The position numbers were made by a program, and so were the translations under genes. The notes beneath the pieces are model-generated. The model worked only from the letters and a program-made list of their open reading frames with translations, was not told the DNA's origin and made no database searches. From Candidatus Avimonas merdigallinarum (lineage in GTDB: Bacteria > Bacillota > Clostridia > Oscillospirales > Acutalibacteraceae), in assembly GCA_904377855.1 (NCBI GenBank), contig CAJFGS010000022.1, positions 1 to 51,211 on the forward strand: a stretch of 51,211 nt of DNA, written 5' to 3'. Positions within the stretch are counted from its first letter, which is position 1, and each line of letters starts with the position of its first letter. Shown piece by piece: positions 32,287-40,684 of the stretch.

Positions 32287-32916
32287 TTATTTCGTGCCAA
32301 AAATGCGGTCGCCCGCATCCCCAAGGCCGGGGACAATGTATCCGTGATCGTTGAGATGATCGTCCAGCGCGGCGCAGTACACCTGCACGTCGGGATGGGC
32401 CTCGGTCAGCTCCTTAAGCCCCTCCGGCGCGGCGATGATGCACATGAACTTGATGTTCTTCGGGTTCCGCTTCTTAATCTGGGTGATCGCGTCCACCGCC
32501 GAGCCGCCGGTCGCCAGCATCGGATCGAGCACGATAACCTCCCGCTCGTTGATATCCCCCGGCAGCTTGCAGTAATACTCGACCGGCTTGAGGGTTTCGG
32601 GGTCGCGGTACAGCCCGATATGGCCCACCCGGGCGGCCGGCACCAGTTCAATCGCCCCGTCCACCATGCCGAGGCCGGCGCGCAGAATCGGCACGAACGC
32701 CAGCTTCCGCCCGGCGATGACCCGGGACTTGGTGATGGTAATCGGGGTCTCGATCTCCACCTCGCAGGTGGGGAGGTCGCGGGTCGCTTCATAGCACATC
32801 AGTTCGGTGATCTCCTGGATGAGCTCCCGGAATTCCTTGGAACCGGTATTCTTATCCCGGAGCAGGGTCACCTTATGCTGGATGAGCGGATGATCGGCAA
32901 TGAACGGTTTTGCCAT
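32287..32916 (-). CDS. upp: Uracil phosphoribosyltransferase
   Basis: Pyrimidine salvage: uracil plus PRPP gives UMP. It is 209 aa, normal length. The family start [30 protein letters not shown] is followed by RAGLGMVDG, and [19 protein letters not shown] is the PRPP loop. The C-terminus [18 protein letters not shown] is the uracil-binding end. AAAGGA abuts ATG 32925, so the in-frame ATG 32916 (9-base spacing) is preferred. The tsaB stop lies 2 bases before this start. Confidence 0.97.
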   Translation of the reverse strand: MAKPFIADHPLIQHKVTLLRDKNTGSKEFRELIQEITELMCYEATRDLPTCEVEIETPITITKSRVIAGRKLAFVPILRAGLGMVDGAIELVPAARVGHIGLYRDPETLKPVEYYCKLPGDINEREVIVLDPMLATGGSAVDAITQIKKRNPKNIKFMCIIAAPEGLKELTEAHPDVQVYCAALDDHLNDHGYIVPGLGDAGDRIFGTK

Positions 32917-32918
32917 TT

Positions 32919-33674
32919 TCAACATTCCTTTCCGTTAGGGGCGGCGGCAGAGGGGGCCGTCCCCCGTTTCTCCCCTTCCCCCTGCCGGGCGCGGAGTTCC
33001 CGCTCCGCCTGGGGAAGGCGCAGATAGATTGGCTGCAGCCTTTCGGCCGGCACCGCCTTTTCCGTCTCCAGGGCCGCCTGGGCCGCTACGCCGGCCGCCT
33101 GCTGGTACCGCAGGAGGGGCGGGGCCAGAATCAGCCCGGGGACATGGCCGTTAAGGGTATTATAGCACAACTGAGCCCCGTCTCCAACCAAAAAAATAGA
33201 TTTATTGCAAGAAATCAGTCGTTTTTCCAATTCTTCGAGCGGGATGGCCTCGTCCGGCGTCAGCCGGGAAACCTCTCCCCCTTCGCAGGCAAACAGCGCC
33301 GTATACACCTGCCGGCAGCGGGCGTCCATGGCAGCGCAGACCACCCCGTCAAAGGGGAGCCCATCGGCCAGGCAGGCCATCGCCGCCAGGGTGGAGACCC
33401 CCACGCAGGGCTTATCCTGGGCAAACGCCAGCCCCTTGACCGCCGCCACGCCAATCCGCACCCCGGTGAAAGAGCCGGGGCCGGCGGCCACGGCAAGCAG
33501 GTCCACCTCACGGATCGAAACCCCCGCGTTTTTCAGCATGGCGTCCACCATGGGGATCAGCGTCTGGCTGTGGGTGAGCCCGGTATGGGCCCCCGCCGAC
33601 GCCAGAATCCGCCCGTCCTCCGCCAGCGCGCAGGACGCCGGCCCGGCGGAGGATTCGATCGCCAGAATTTTCAT
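32919..33674 (-). CDS. tsaB: TsaB, tRNA threonylcarbamoyladenosine (t6A37) synthesis factor
   Basis: It is 251 aa, an ASKHA-fold partner of TsaD. The start [21 protein letters not shown] is followed by [36 protein letters not shown] and [14 protein letters not shown], all standard TsaB motifs. The C-terminal extension is poorly conserved. It follows tsaE by 55 bases and is coupled to upp. The usual rimI and tsaD genes are not here. Confidence 0.95.
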   Translation of the reverse strand: MKILAIESSAGPASCALAEDGRILASAGAHTGLTHSQTLIPMVDAMLKNAGVSIREVDLLAVAAGPGSFTGVRIGVAAVKGLAFAQDKPCVGVSTLAAMACLADGLPFDGVVCAAMDARCRQVYTALFACEGGEVSRLTPDEAIPLEELEKRLISCNKSIFLVGDGAQLCYNTLNGHVPGLILAPPLLRYQQAAGVAAQAALETEKAVPAERLQPIYLRLPQAERELRARQGEGEKRGTAPSAAAPNGKEC

Positions 33675-33729
33675 GTTTCCTATCCCGTCCTTTTCCACAT
33701 CCCGCTGCCGGGAGAGCCCGCGCCTCCCT

Positions 33730-34167
33730 CTACACGGAGGGCGCCGGCTGCGCGATTCCCTCGCAGCGGATTTCCCGCTGGGAATCCCCCAGCCGGGCAA
33801 AATACACCCGCAGGGCGCCGGGCGGCAGCGCGGCCTCGATATGCTCGCTCCACTCAACTGCGAGGATGGCCCCGGCGTCCAGGTAATCAAAGAAGCCGGT
33901 GGAGTACAAATCCTCCCACCCGGAGACGCGGTACATATCGAAATGCACCAGCGGCGGCTTCCCCCCGTAATCGTGCACCAGCGCGAAGGTCGGGCTGGAA
34001 ACCTCGGCGTCCAGCCCCAGCCCGGCGGCCAAGCCCCGGACAAACGCCGTTTTGCCCATGCCCAGCCCGCCGTACAGGGCGATTACCCCCCCTGACGATA
34101 CCGCCGGGGCGAACGAAGCGCCCACCGCTTCGGTTTCCGCCGGGGAATTGGTTGTCCAGACCGCCAT
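33730..34167 (-). CDS. tsaE: TsaE, P-loop ATPase of t6A tRNA modification
   Basis: It is 145 aa. Walker A is LYGGLGMGKTAFVRGLA, followed by VSSPTFALVHDY, VHFDMYRVSG (Walker B-like Asp) and AVEWSEHIEAALP. All are diagnostic for TsaE. Three in-frame ATG candidates exist; AGAGG abuts ATG 34176, so ATG 34167 (MAVWTTNSP, 9-base spacing) is preferred. First gene of the unit, with an extended -10 promoter upstream. Confidence 0.95.
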   Translation of the reverse strand: MAVWTTNSPAETEAVGASFAPAVSSGGVIALYGGLGMGKTAFVRGLAAGLGLDAEVSSPTFALVHDYGGKPPLVHFDMYRVSGWEDLYSTGFFDYLDAGAILAVEWSEHIEAALPPGALRVYFARLGDSQREIRCEGIAQPAPSV

Positions 34168-34250
34168 CTTACCCATCCTCTGCTTTTTTTGAAAAATTCC
34201 GCCCATACTCCACACAAGGGATACGCTTTGCCGCGTTTTCTTTATGGGAT

Positions 34251-34279
34251 AGTATAGCATACTTCATGGATTCTTAAAA
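34251..34279 (-). promoter_or_regulatory. Extended -10 promoter of tsaE-tsaB-upp
   Basis: Minus strand TGCTATACT with TATACT at 34251-34256; the -35 (TTTTAA, 34274-34279, 17-base spacer) is weak. Confidence 0.65.
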
Positions 34280-34288
34280 GACTGAATC

Positions 34289-34317
34289 TTGCAGTATAGG
34301 GAAAAAGCAGGTATAAT
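34289..34317 (+). promoter_or_regulatory. Promoter of the rodA-like gene
   Basis: TTGCAG (34289-34294), 17-base spacer, TATAAT (34312-34317), near consensus and divergent from the tsaE promoter. Confidence 0.85.
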
Positions 34318-34393
34318 AAGCTATATTCTTTTATCATGGCATGGCGCGGCTTTGGCCGCCCATTGATGAATCCAGACAGGAAGGATAACCGCC

Positions 34394-35569
34394 TTGGGAT
34401 TGCTGAAAAAATTCAAAACAGGCGTTTCCAATTATATACGGCACACTGACTGGCTGCTTCTGCTGCTGTGCACAGCGGCGGCGGCCTACGGCTGCCTGCT
34501 GGTCTACTCCACCGCCGTGACCGACGGGCGGGGCGCAAGCGATTATATGATCCAGATAGCCGCCTGCGGGATGGGGATCGTCGCCGCCGTTGTGATATCC
34601 AAAATCGACTACGACCTCATCTGCCGATGCTGGCCAATCCTGTCGGGGGTGTCGATTCTCCTGGTAGTGCTGACGCTGGCGGGGCTGGGGCTGAACGTGG
34701 GCGGCACCGACGATACGGCGTGGCTCGGCGTCCCGATCGGCGGAGGGAGGTATATCACCTTCCAGCCGGCGGAACTGATGAAAATCACCTTTATCATTTC
34801 CTTCGCCCATCATCTGAGCAAGGTGCGGGAGCATATTAACGAGCTGAAAACCGTCCTCCTTCTCGGCCTGCACGGGATGATCCCGATCGGGCTGGTCTTC
34901 CTGCAGGGGGACGACGGCACCGCCCTGGTCTTCATCTGCATATTCGCCTCGATGATGCTGGCCGCCGGCTTGCGGCCCCTGTATTTCCTGCTGGCGTTGA
35001 TCGCCGGCGGCGCCATGGTCCCGCTGGTGTGGAGCCATTTGGACGCAGACAAGCAGGCCCGCTTTTTGAGCCTGATTTTTGTGGACGAGTATCTGGCGGA
35101 CGAAGGCTGGCAGCAGTACCTGGGCCTGACCGCGCTCGGCTCCGGTCAGCTGTCCGGCCTGGGATTTTTGCAGGGCGGGAACATCGGCGGCTATACGCTG
35201 TACGCCCGGAACAACGACTTCATTTTCACCGTCGCGGGGGAGGAATTCGGTTTCGTCGGCGCGGTGCTCCTCCTTTTGCTTTTGCTCGGCATTGTCCTCG
35301 TCCTCCTGCGGGACGCGCTGAAGGCGCGGGATTTCCAGGGGATGCTGCTGTGCGCCGGCATCATGTCGATGATCGGCTTCCAGTCCCTCATCAACCTGGG
35401 GATGAACCTGCGGCTCCTTCCGGTCATCGGGATTACCCTGCCCTTTTTCAGCCGGGGCGGCAGTTCGGTCGCCACCCTTTTCCTTGGCATCGGCGTGGTG
35501 CTGAGCGTGCATTATTCCAGCCGTGTGAGGGTGAGGGAGACGATTTTCACCAAGCGTCCCTCCGCATAG
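34394..35569 (+). CDS. rodA: FtsW/RodA/SpoVE-family peptidoglycan glycosyltransferase
   Basis: Polytopic SEDS protein of 391 aa that polymerises lipid II with a class B PBP partner. About ten membrane segments are visible. SEDS motifs are GGRYITFQPAELMKI, FLQGDDGTALVF, NNDFIFTVAGEEFGFVGA and IGITLPFFSRGGSSV. The start codon is TTG 34394, supported by AGGAAGGAT upstream and by the position of the first helices. Elongasome RodA, division FtsW and sporulation SpoVE cannot be told apart safely; the isolated position favours RodA. No mre genes or PBP are next to it. Confidence 0.9.
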   Translation: MGLLKKFKTGVSNYIRHTDWLLLLLCTAAAAYGCLLVYSTAVTDGRGASDYMIQIAACGMGIVAAVVISKIDYDLICRCWPILSGVSILLVVLTLAGLGLNVGGTDDTAWLGVPIGGGRYITFQPAELMKITFIISFAHHLSKVREHINELKTVLLLGLHGMIPIGLVFLQGDDGTALVFICIFASMMLAAGLRPLYFLLALIAGGAMVPLVWSHLDADKQARFLSLIFVDEYLADEGWQQYLGLTALGSGQLSGLGFLQGGNIGGYTLYARNNDFIFTVAGEEFGFVGAVLLLLLLLGIVLVLLRDALKARDFQGMLLCAGIMSMIGFQSLINLGMNLRLLPVIGITLPFFSRGGSSVATLFLGIGVVLSVHYSSRVRVRETIFTKRPSA

Positions 35570-35615
35570 CCGGACGATTCATCCCCCGGCTGCCGCGGGC
35601 CCCTATGTCATGCAA

Positions 35616-35665
35616 AAAGGAAACCGCCGCATAACGGCAGCATGCCGTTATGCGGCGGTTTTGGG
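35616..35665. terminator. Bidirectional terminator between rodA and the DUF3298-like gene
   Basis: 19-bp perfect arms, 35621-35639 (starting AAACCGCCGC) and 35643-35661, closed by a 3-base loop. On the minus strand CCTTTTTG follows; on the plus strand TTTT. Confidence 0.92.
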
Positions 35666-35667
35666 AT

Positions 35668-36372
35668 TTATGGCTGCAGCTCCGGCCGCAGATAATTTCG
35701 GAACTGGGTCAGCGGGATCGAAAGTTCCACCGCGCCCATCGAATGCGGGAACCAGGTCACTTCCGGCACGACAATCACCAAATCCGTGTCGGTAAGATAG
35801 AACGGCTGGTTCGCTTCCACATGCGGGTTGGCAATCAGGAGCTCTGATTCCAGCTTTCGCTTTTTCAGCTCCGCAGCCACCAACACGTTTACCCTTTGCA
35901 GCCCGTCCTCGCTGTTCGTAAACAGGCCGGGAAGGGTCAGCGCCTCCCCGCTGTCGGTAAAAAAGGTCAGGCCGGTTTTGGTTTCGAGCCCATTGGCGCC
36001 GCCTGCATACAGATACTCGCTGAACAGCAGCGAAACCAGCCCGCCGCTATTCCGCTTGACTTCATAGGAGAACACGCCCTCGGCTTTCCGTTGCTCCGAC
36101 CGGTCGTCGGCCAGCATGGTCACCGCGGCGGCCCTCGTGCGTTCAAGCGCTTCTTTCTCCCATTCCGCCATCTGCGCATTCAGCCGCTTTTGAGCGGCTG
36201 CGTCGCCGATGCCGGTGAACCGCGGGCGGACGCCGCTGTATGCGACCGTTCCGGAGTCCACTTCCCGGCTGACCGGGCTTATCGTAACGTCGCCCACATC
36301 GGTAAGGGGCGCCGCGCCGATCAGCAGGGACGTTACGGCCAGGGAAGCCAGCACTATTCCCATACGTGCCAT
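35668..36372 (-). CDS. Secreted or membrane-anchored DUF3298/DUF4163-like protein
   Basis: It is 234 aa. The N-terminal hydrophobic segment MGIVLASLAVTSLLIGAAPL is a signal peptide or anchor. The mature part resembles the RsiV-type extracellular region (DUF4163 plus DUF3298): SYEVKRNSGGLVSLLFSEYLYAGGANG, TKTGLTFFTDSGEALTLPGLF, LTDTDLVIVVPEVTWFPHSMG. No cytoplasmic anti-sigma domain and no sigma gene are present. AAGGGGG abuts ATG 36381, so the in-frame ATG 36372 is preferred. It stands alone and converges with rodA. The role is unknown, perhaps envelope sensing. Confidence 0.82.
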   Translation of the reverse strand: MARMGIVLASLAVTSLLIGAAPLTDVGDVTISPVSREVDSGTVAYSGVRPRFTGIGDAAAQKRLNAQMAEWEKEALERTRAAAVTMLADDRSEQRKAEGVFSYEVKRNSGGLVSLLFSEYLYAGGANGLETKTGLTFFTDSGEALTLPGLFTNSEDGLQRVNVLVAAELKKRKLESELLIANPHVEANQPFYLTDTDLVIVVPEVTWFPHSMGAVELSIPLTQFRNYLRPELQP

Positions 36373-36527
36373 TTTCAACATCCCCCTTGCGCGCTCAAAG
36401 GTGGGACGGTATTTCCATGGCGGCAGCCGCGGAAGCCGTCCCGCTCTAGCATATGCGGCTTTTCCCGCGACTGCGCCGGGAATTTCTCACGGCGGGATTT
36501 GGCAGCAAAAACACGGTTTGTCTCCCG

Positions 36528-36556
36528 GCATGCCTTTCCCCCGCCCTTCATATACT
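36528..36556 (+). promoter_or_regulatory. Possible forespore-type promoter of the M23 gene
   Basis: GCATG (36528-36532), 16-base pyrimidine-rich spacer, CATATACT (36549-36556). This resembles sigma-F/G promoters (GCATA...CATACTA). TATACT alone could serve sigma-A, but no TTGACA-like -35 is present. Confidence 0.35.
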
Positions 36557-36579
36557 GCAAAAGGAAAGGCGGGAAAAAC

Positions 36580-37668
36580 ATGTACATCGTTTTGAACCGA
36601 AAAGCGGCGGGACGCGCGTTCCTCGGCGGGCTGGTTCTGCTGGCGTTCCTTGTGAGCGGCTGCCTGCTTTACCTCCGGCCGGCCGCCGCCGCGGGGAAGG
36701 ACGGCGCGGGGGAAGAAAAGGAATATATCAAATGGGTGGATTTCAACGTCCCCTATGAGGTGCTCAACCGGGCGCTGGAACTGGATATCGCTTCGAACGG
36801 CACCGACACCCCGGTCAGCTGGATCGAACTGCTGGCCTATGCCGCGGCCAAAAACGGCGGGCAATGGAAAAATTTTAAAATCGGGAAGCTGAACGAAACC
36901 GCGCAGGCCCTTCAGGAAGGCGCCTCCATAGAGGAACTGACCGCGGACCTGAAATATTATTCCTATTATCACGAAGCCTATTCCGCCGTCCTCGGCGGCC
37001 TGGTCGGGCATTACGAAATCGAGGTCCCCGACGAGACGGCGGAGGGCGGAAAGCGCTGGGAAGCCCGCTATGGGCTCAAGGGCTTTTCCCCCATTGCGAA
37101 AAATTACCCGTACAGCGACTTTGACGATTTCGGCAACAGCCGGGACTACGGTTTCAAGCGCAAGCACCTCGGGCACGATCTCATGGGCGCGGTCGGCACC
37201 CCCATTATCGCGGTGGAAGGCGGGACGGTGGAGGCGCTCGGCTGGAACCAGTACGGCGGCTGGCGGATAGGCATCCGCAGCTTTGACCAGAAGCGCTATT
37301 ACTATTATGCCCATCTCCGAAAAAACTTTCCGTATAACAAAGAGTTGAAAATCGGTTCGATAGTACAACCGGGAGATGTTATCGGCTATCTGGGGCGGAC
37401 CGGATACAGCGCCACCGAAAACGTCAACAACATTGAGCAGCCTCACCTGCATTTCGGGCTCCAGCTGATTTTCGACGAATCGCAGAAAGAGGGGAACAAC
37501 GAGATCTGGGTGGACGTATATCCGCTGACCCGGCTGCTCTACCGGAACCGCTCCACCGTCGTCAAGGACGAGGCCACCAAAGAATACCACCGGGTCTACC
37601 GTATCCGCGACCCGACCGTACCGGGGACCTCCGGCGCGGCGGCGGACGGCGGCCTGTCCTCCGGTTAG
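36580..37668 (+). CDS. M23-family peptidase (LytM), membrane-anchored
   Basis: It is 362 aa. An N-terminal membrane anchor or signal (about 12-34, FLGGLVLLAFLVSGCLLYL) is followed by a helical region of unknown role (EYIKWVDFNVPYEVLNRALEL, VSWIELLAYAAAKNGG). The LytM domain (about 190-325) has the zinc ligands in KHLGHDLMGAVGTPIIAVEGG and in QPHLHFGLQL. The catalytic set is complete, so it should be an active endopeptidase of peptidoglycan. This architecture (YIKWVDFNVPYE plus M23) recurs in spore-forming Clostridia by my recollection; it is not classical SpoIIQ. Leader GAAAGGCGGGAAAAACATG nearly equals the leader at 7775-7793. Confidence 0.9.
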   Translation: MYIVLNRKAAGRAFLGGLVLLAFLVSGCLLYLRPAAAAGKDGAGEEKEYIKWVDFNVPYEVLNRALELDIASNGTDTPVSWIELLAYAAAKNGGQWKNFKIGKLNETAQALQEGASIEELTADLKYYSYYHEAYSAVLGGLVGHYEIEVPDETAEGGKRWEARYGLKGFSPIAKNYPYSDFDDFGNSRDYGFKRKHLGHDLMGAVGTPIIAVEGGTVEALGWNQYGGWRIGIRSFDQKRYYYYAHLRKNFPYNKELKIGSIVQPGDVIGYLGRTGYSATENVNNIEQPHLHFGLQLIFDESQKEGNNEIWVDVYPLTRLLYRNRSTVVKDEATKEYHRVYRIRDPTVPGTSGAAADGGLSSG

Positions 37669-38002
37669 GGATAAAGGGGAATCCCTTTCCGGCCCCGCGG
37701 AGGGCAGGCAGGCGTCCCTCCAGGGGACAGCGCGGCGGGAAACGTCGGGTTCTTCCGGGAGCTACCCATCTGGGAAGCCGGGAAGGGTAAGTGCGCCCGC
37801 GAAGGCCGATGACCGGCCGGCGCCTCCAGACGCGCTGCCATTGATTTTGACCGCGCCCCTTGCCCCGCAGCCCGGAAAGGGCGAGCTGCCGTTTCCACAG
37901 AAGTTTTTCGATGATGGGAGGCCTCCCGTCAGCGGCGCCCGCCGGAAACGGAAGCAGCAGGGGTATCTTTCCCAGCTAAGCCGGTGGTTCCCGCAAACAG
38001 GA
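37669..38002. other. GC-rich structured intergenic island after the M23 gene
   Basis: No believable gene: frames are short, without ribosome sites or domains. Several inverted repeats are present, such as GGCCG/CGGCC near 37813-37827, CCGTTTCC/GGAAACGG around 37888-37950, and the palindrome GGGAGGCCTCCC within the latter. It may be a long 3' leader of the M23 transcript or a copy of a dispersed intergenic element. Confidence 0.4.
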
Positions 38003-38040
38003 AAAAGCGCTTGAGGGGTGTGCTGCCCTCAAGCGCTTTT
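38003..38040. terminator. Bidirectional terminator ending the M23 transcript and the candidate RNA
   Basis: Perfect 15-bp arms AAAAGCGCTTGAGGG (38003-38017) and CCCTCAAGCGCTTTT (38026-38040) with an 8-base loop; A/T flanks on both sides allow function on either strand. Confidence 0.88.
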
Positions 38041-38227
38041 CTTGTTACCGGTTGTTTATGCGTTTCCCGCGCGCCTTTCCCGCTTTTTTGGCCCCGCCGG
38101 GCAGCCGGCGCGGGGTCCGTCCGCCGGGGCGCCGGCTCCTGGCCGGCCGTTTTCAGCCGCACCCCTTCCCACCCGCTGAGCTGAGGGGGCGGAACGGCGT
38201 GCGTCAAACTGCAAATAGGAATTTTTT
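38003..38227 (-). ncRNA. Candidate small non-coding RNA of about 225 nt
   Basis: An isolated extended -10 promoter (TGGTATAAT, 38234-38242) reads away from the end of the previous minus-strand gene into a stretch with no ORF that ends exactly at a strong terminator. The interior can fold: GCCGTT pairs with AACGGC around a CCGC/GCGG and CCCC/GGGG stem, and GCCGGCGC pairs with GCGCCGGC. I looked for SRP, 6S, RNase P and tmRNA signatures and recognised none. Confidence 0.4.
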
Positions 38228-38233
38228 ATCCAG

Positions 38234-38242
38234 ATTATACCA
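38234..38242 (-). promoter_or_regulatory. Extended -10 promoter of the candidate RNA
   Basis: Minus strand TGG followed by TATAAT (38234-38239) inside an AT-rich patch in otherwise GC-rich DNA. No clear -35. Confidence 0.55.
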
Positions 38243-38273
38243 TTTGTAAATAGCGCTTCCGCCCTGCGGCCGT

Positions 38274-38300
38274 AAAAAGCCCGGCGCTCAGCGCTTGGCG
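38274..38300 (-). terminator. Terminator overlapping the end of the beta-helix protein gene
   Basis: Minus strand GCC-AA-GCGC-TGA-GCGC-C-GGGC can fold into a short hairpin followed by TTTTT (38274-38278); the stem includes the stop codon. Confidence 0.5.
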
Positions 38301-38965
38301 ACGACTTCCCCCTGCTTTTTGTAAATGCTCCCGGCCGGGACATAGCCCCGCACCATGGACAGCGGGTAAATCTGGCTGCCCGGCCCAATGACTGAACCCG
38401 GGTTCAGCACCGACCCGCAGCCGACTTCCACCAAATCGCCCAGAATCGCGCCGAATTTCTTCAGCCCGGTCCCGATCCGTTCCCCACGGCAGGAAACTGT
38501 GACCAGGGTCTTATCGCTCTTCACGTTGGACGTAATGGAGCCGGCGCCCATATGCGCCTTATAGCCCAGGATGGAATCCCCGACGTAATTGTAGTGGGGG
38601 ACCTGCACCTTGTCGGAGAGGATCACGTTTTTCAATTCCGTGGAATTGCCGACCACTGCGCCGGCCCCAACCAGCGCGCTGCCCCGGATGAAGGCGCAGT
38701 GGCGGATTTCCGTCTGCGCGCCGATAATCACATCCTCCCCGATAAAGGCGGACGGCGCGACCACGGCCGTCTTATGGATCCACACGCCCGGCTTGGGGGA
38801 GTCGTATTCCTCTGCCGGCAGCGTGGGCCCAAGCTGCCGGATAAAATCGCGGATCCCCGCCAGCGCTTCCCAGGGATACTCCACCGACGCCAGCAGCGGC
38901 GCGGCCAGGGTATGCCCCGGCTCGAACAGGGCCGAAGGGGACAGCACTTCAACAACATCGCTCAT
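38288..38965 (-). CDS. Left-handed beta-helix protein (GlmU C-terminal-like)
   Basis: It is 225 aa. The N-terminal 60 residues (LFEPGHTLAAPLLASVEYPWEAL) are followed by hexapeptide repeats from about 62 to 215: GVWIHKTAVVAPSAFIGEDVIIG, AGAVVGNSTELKNVILSDKVQVPHYNYVGDSILG, HMGAGSITSNVKSDK, GAILGDLVEVGCGSVLNPGSVIGPGSQIYPLSMVRG. The HYNYVGDSILG and GAGSITSN signature matches the acetyltransferase half of GlmU and its relatives, but the uridylyltransferase domain is absent. It is therefore a sugar acyltransferase or sugar-nucleotide protein of unknown substrate. ATG 38965 follows AAAGGGG. Single-gene unit. Confidence 0.85.
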   Translation of the reverse strand: MSDVVEVLSPSALFEPGHTLAAPLLASVEYPWEALAGIRDFIRQLGPTLPAEEYDSPKPGVWIHKTAVVAPSAFIGEDVIIGAQTEIRHCAFIRGSALVGAGAVVGNSTELKNVILSDKVQVPHYNYVGDSILGYKAHMGAGSITSNVKSDKTLVTVSCRGERIGTGLKKFGAILGDLVEVGCGSVLNPGSVIGPGSQIYPLSMVRGYVPAGSIYKKQGEVVAKR

Positions 38966-39024
38966 AGGCTCGAAAACCCCTTTCTTAAATTGGCGCCGGC
39001 TCCCACACGCCGGCGGTACTTCTC

Positions 39025-39053
39025 ACTTTACCATGCGCAGCCGGCGGGCGCAA
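39025..39053 (-). promoter_or_regulatory. Promoter of the beta-helix protein gene
   Basis: Minus strand TTGCGC (39048-39053), 17-base spacer, TAAAGT (39025-39030) preceded by TGG. Confidence 0.55.
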
Positions 39054-39240
39054 GGGGATTTTCCCCGATCCCGAAAATCTTTCCCCGTTTTCCGCAGCGG
39101 CGCGGGGAGGAAGCCCGCGCAGGCCTGTCCGAAAAGCAGGCGGCGGCAAAGAACCCTTGCGTCCGGCCCAGCGCCCGCCGCTTTTTCGCCAAAGCCCGGG
39201 TAAAAACTGGGACGCATGCGAATCTTAAGAAAAAAGCGGG

Positions 39241-39269
39241 TTGCTTTTTAACAGGCGGCGTGGTATACT
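39241..39269 (+). promoter_or_regulatory. Promoter of the clan GH-A glycosidase
   Basis: TTGCTT (39241-39246), 17-base spacer, TATACT (39264-39269) with an extended TGG. The leader is about 140 bases long. Between this and the divergent promoter (39054-39240) I see nothing. Confidence 0.75.
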
Positions 39270-39416
39270 GGCTCATCCTTAATGAACAGGCCGGCGTGCT
39301 GCGCTTGAAACCCCGGTAGCCGGCCCCGGCCGAACCGGAGCGCCCGGAAGAACCGCTGTGCTGCGGGGGCGGGGAAGCATCCGGAGGGGCAATTAACGTC
39401 AGAGGGGGAGGAAACG

Positions 39417-40529
39417 ATGCAGAGGATGCCCAAAAAAGGGAACGCGCTGGCGATTGCCATGTGGGATTTTTCCTGGCTGGAACGCCGGTATCCCGGAGGC
39501 GGCTTCGAAGACTGGGAGAAAGCGGTCGCCGGGCTGGCGGAACGTGGATATGACGTGGTGCGGATCGATCCCTACCCGCATTTGATCGATTTGGACCCGG
39601 ACGGTGAATTCGAGTTGACCCCGGTCTGGGAGGAAGCGGCCTGGGGCGCGGTTACGCCGACAACCGTCAAACAGGTTTGGCCCAACCTGTGCGAATTTCT
39701 CAAAGTCTGCCAGCGCCATCATGTGATGGTGGCCCTGTCCGGGTGGTTCCGGGGGAAAAACGGGGAGCCGTATACCGGGCATATCCGAACGCCGGAACAG
39801 CTTGCCGGCATCTGGATCCGGCTGCTGGATCGGATCCGGGAAAGCGGCCTGTACGACAGCATTTTCTATGTGGATTTCATCAATGAATTCCCGCATTGGG
39901 GAAGGCTGTCCCCTATGGACGAACACGGCGCCATGCTGCCAAGGGACGCAGAAGAGACGACGGCCTGGGCAGGCCGCTGCATCGACGCCTTCAAAAAAGC
40001 GTATCCGGAGATGCCTGTAACTTTTTCCTTTTCTTCCGAGTTCCACCGGCTGGAAAGGGAGGATTATTCGAAGTGGGATTTCCTGGAGCCTCACATCTGG
40101 GCGACAAACGCCGACAGCGACGGGCGGTTCGACTACATCCTGCACAGGGAAAACCGGGTGCGGGAAGGCGGCTCGGTCCTCGACGGCATGAGGGCAGCCA
40201 GGGAGCTGTATCGGACCAACCCCCGCTACTGGCAGCGCGTGCTCAAGGAACAGATTGCCCACCTGGCCGATATTTCCAGGGAATGGCATCGGCCGTTGAT
40301 CACCACCGAATGCTGGGCGAACGTCTTCTACGTGGAAAGCGAAATCAGCTGGGACTGGATTAAAGAGCTCGGGGAAGTCGGGGTGGCAGAAGCCGCCAGA
40401 GCCGGCTGCTGGCGCGCCATTGGCACCAGCAATTTCTGCGCGCCCCAGTTCCCGGGCATGTGGGAGGATACGGCATGGCATAAGCGCATGACCGATATTA
40501 TCCATGAGAGCCGGTACAACGTAGAATAA
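39417..40529 (+). CDS. Clan GH-A glycoside hydrolase (cellulase-like family)
   Basis: It is 370 aa with no signal peptide, hence cytoplasmic. The (beta/alpha)8 fold is indicated by MWDFSWLERRYPGGGFEDWE, RGYDVVRIDPYPHLID, SIFYVDFINEFPHW with the Asn-Glu acid/base pair, and PLITTECWANVFYVE with the Glu nucleophile. This pattern matches proteins annotated cellulase-like (related to GH5); the substrate is unknown. AGGGGGAGG precedes ATG 39417 at about 6 bases. It has its own promoter, and the ABC genes start 155 bases later. Confidence 0.85.
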   Translation: MQRMPKKGNALAIAMWDFSWLERRYPGGGFEDWEKAVAGLAERGYDVVRIDPYPHLIDLDPDGEFELTPVWEEAAWGAVTPTTVKQVWPNLCEFLKVCQRHHVMVALSGWFRGKNGEPYTGHIRTPEQLAGIWIRLLDRIRESGLYDSIFYVDFINEFPHWGRLSPMDEHGAMLPRDAEETTAWAGRCIDAFKKAYPEMPVTFSFSSEFHRLEREDYSKWDFLEPHIWATNADSDGRFDYILHRENRVREGGSVLDGMRAARELYRTNPRYWQRVLKEQIAHLADISREWHRPLITTECWANVFYVESEISWDWIKELGEVGVAEAARAGCWRAIGTSNFCAPQFPGMWEDTAWHKRMTDIIHESRYNVE

Positions 40530-40684
40530 ACCGCGGCGGGAAACGGGCGGGGAGGCGGCCCGCGCAACGATTTCATGCGGGGCAGGCGGGAAACGCCGCC
40601 GGCCCGTGCAGTATCTTCGGCATCGGCCGGCGGCCCCCTACACAACCGGGGAGGCACCGGGCGGGAAAGGAGTTGTTCAAACCA

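Noticed and set aside
34334-35512. Minus-strand frame opposite the rodA-like gene
   Set aside because: Gln/Asp/His-rich antisense product; the plus strand encodes a clear SEDS protein with a consensus promoter.
37665-38207. Short frames on both strands after the M23 gene
   Set aside because: No ribosome sites or domains, and they span terminator stems; better explained as non-coding or repeated DNA.
38003-38227. SRP RNA, 6S RNA, RNase P RNA or tmRNA at this locus
   Set aside because: The conserved SRP loop (GGAAGGAAGC-like), RNase P GAGGAAAGTCC and tmRNA ends are absent, so no known family could be assigned.
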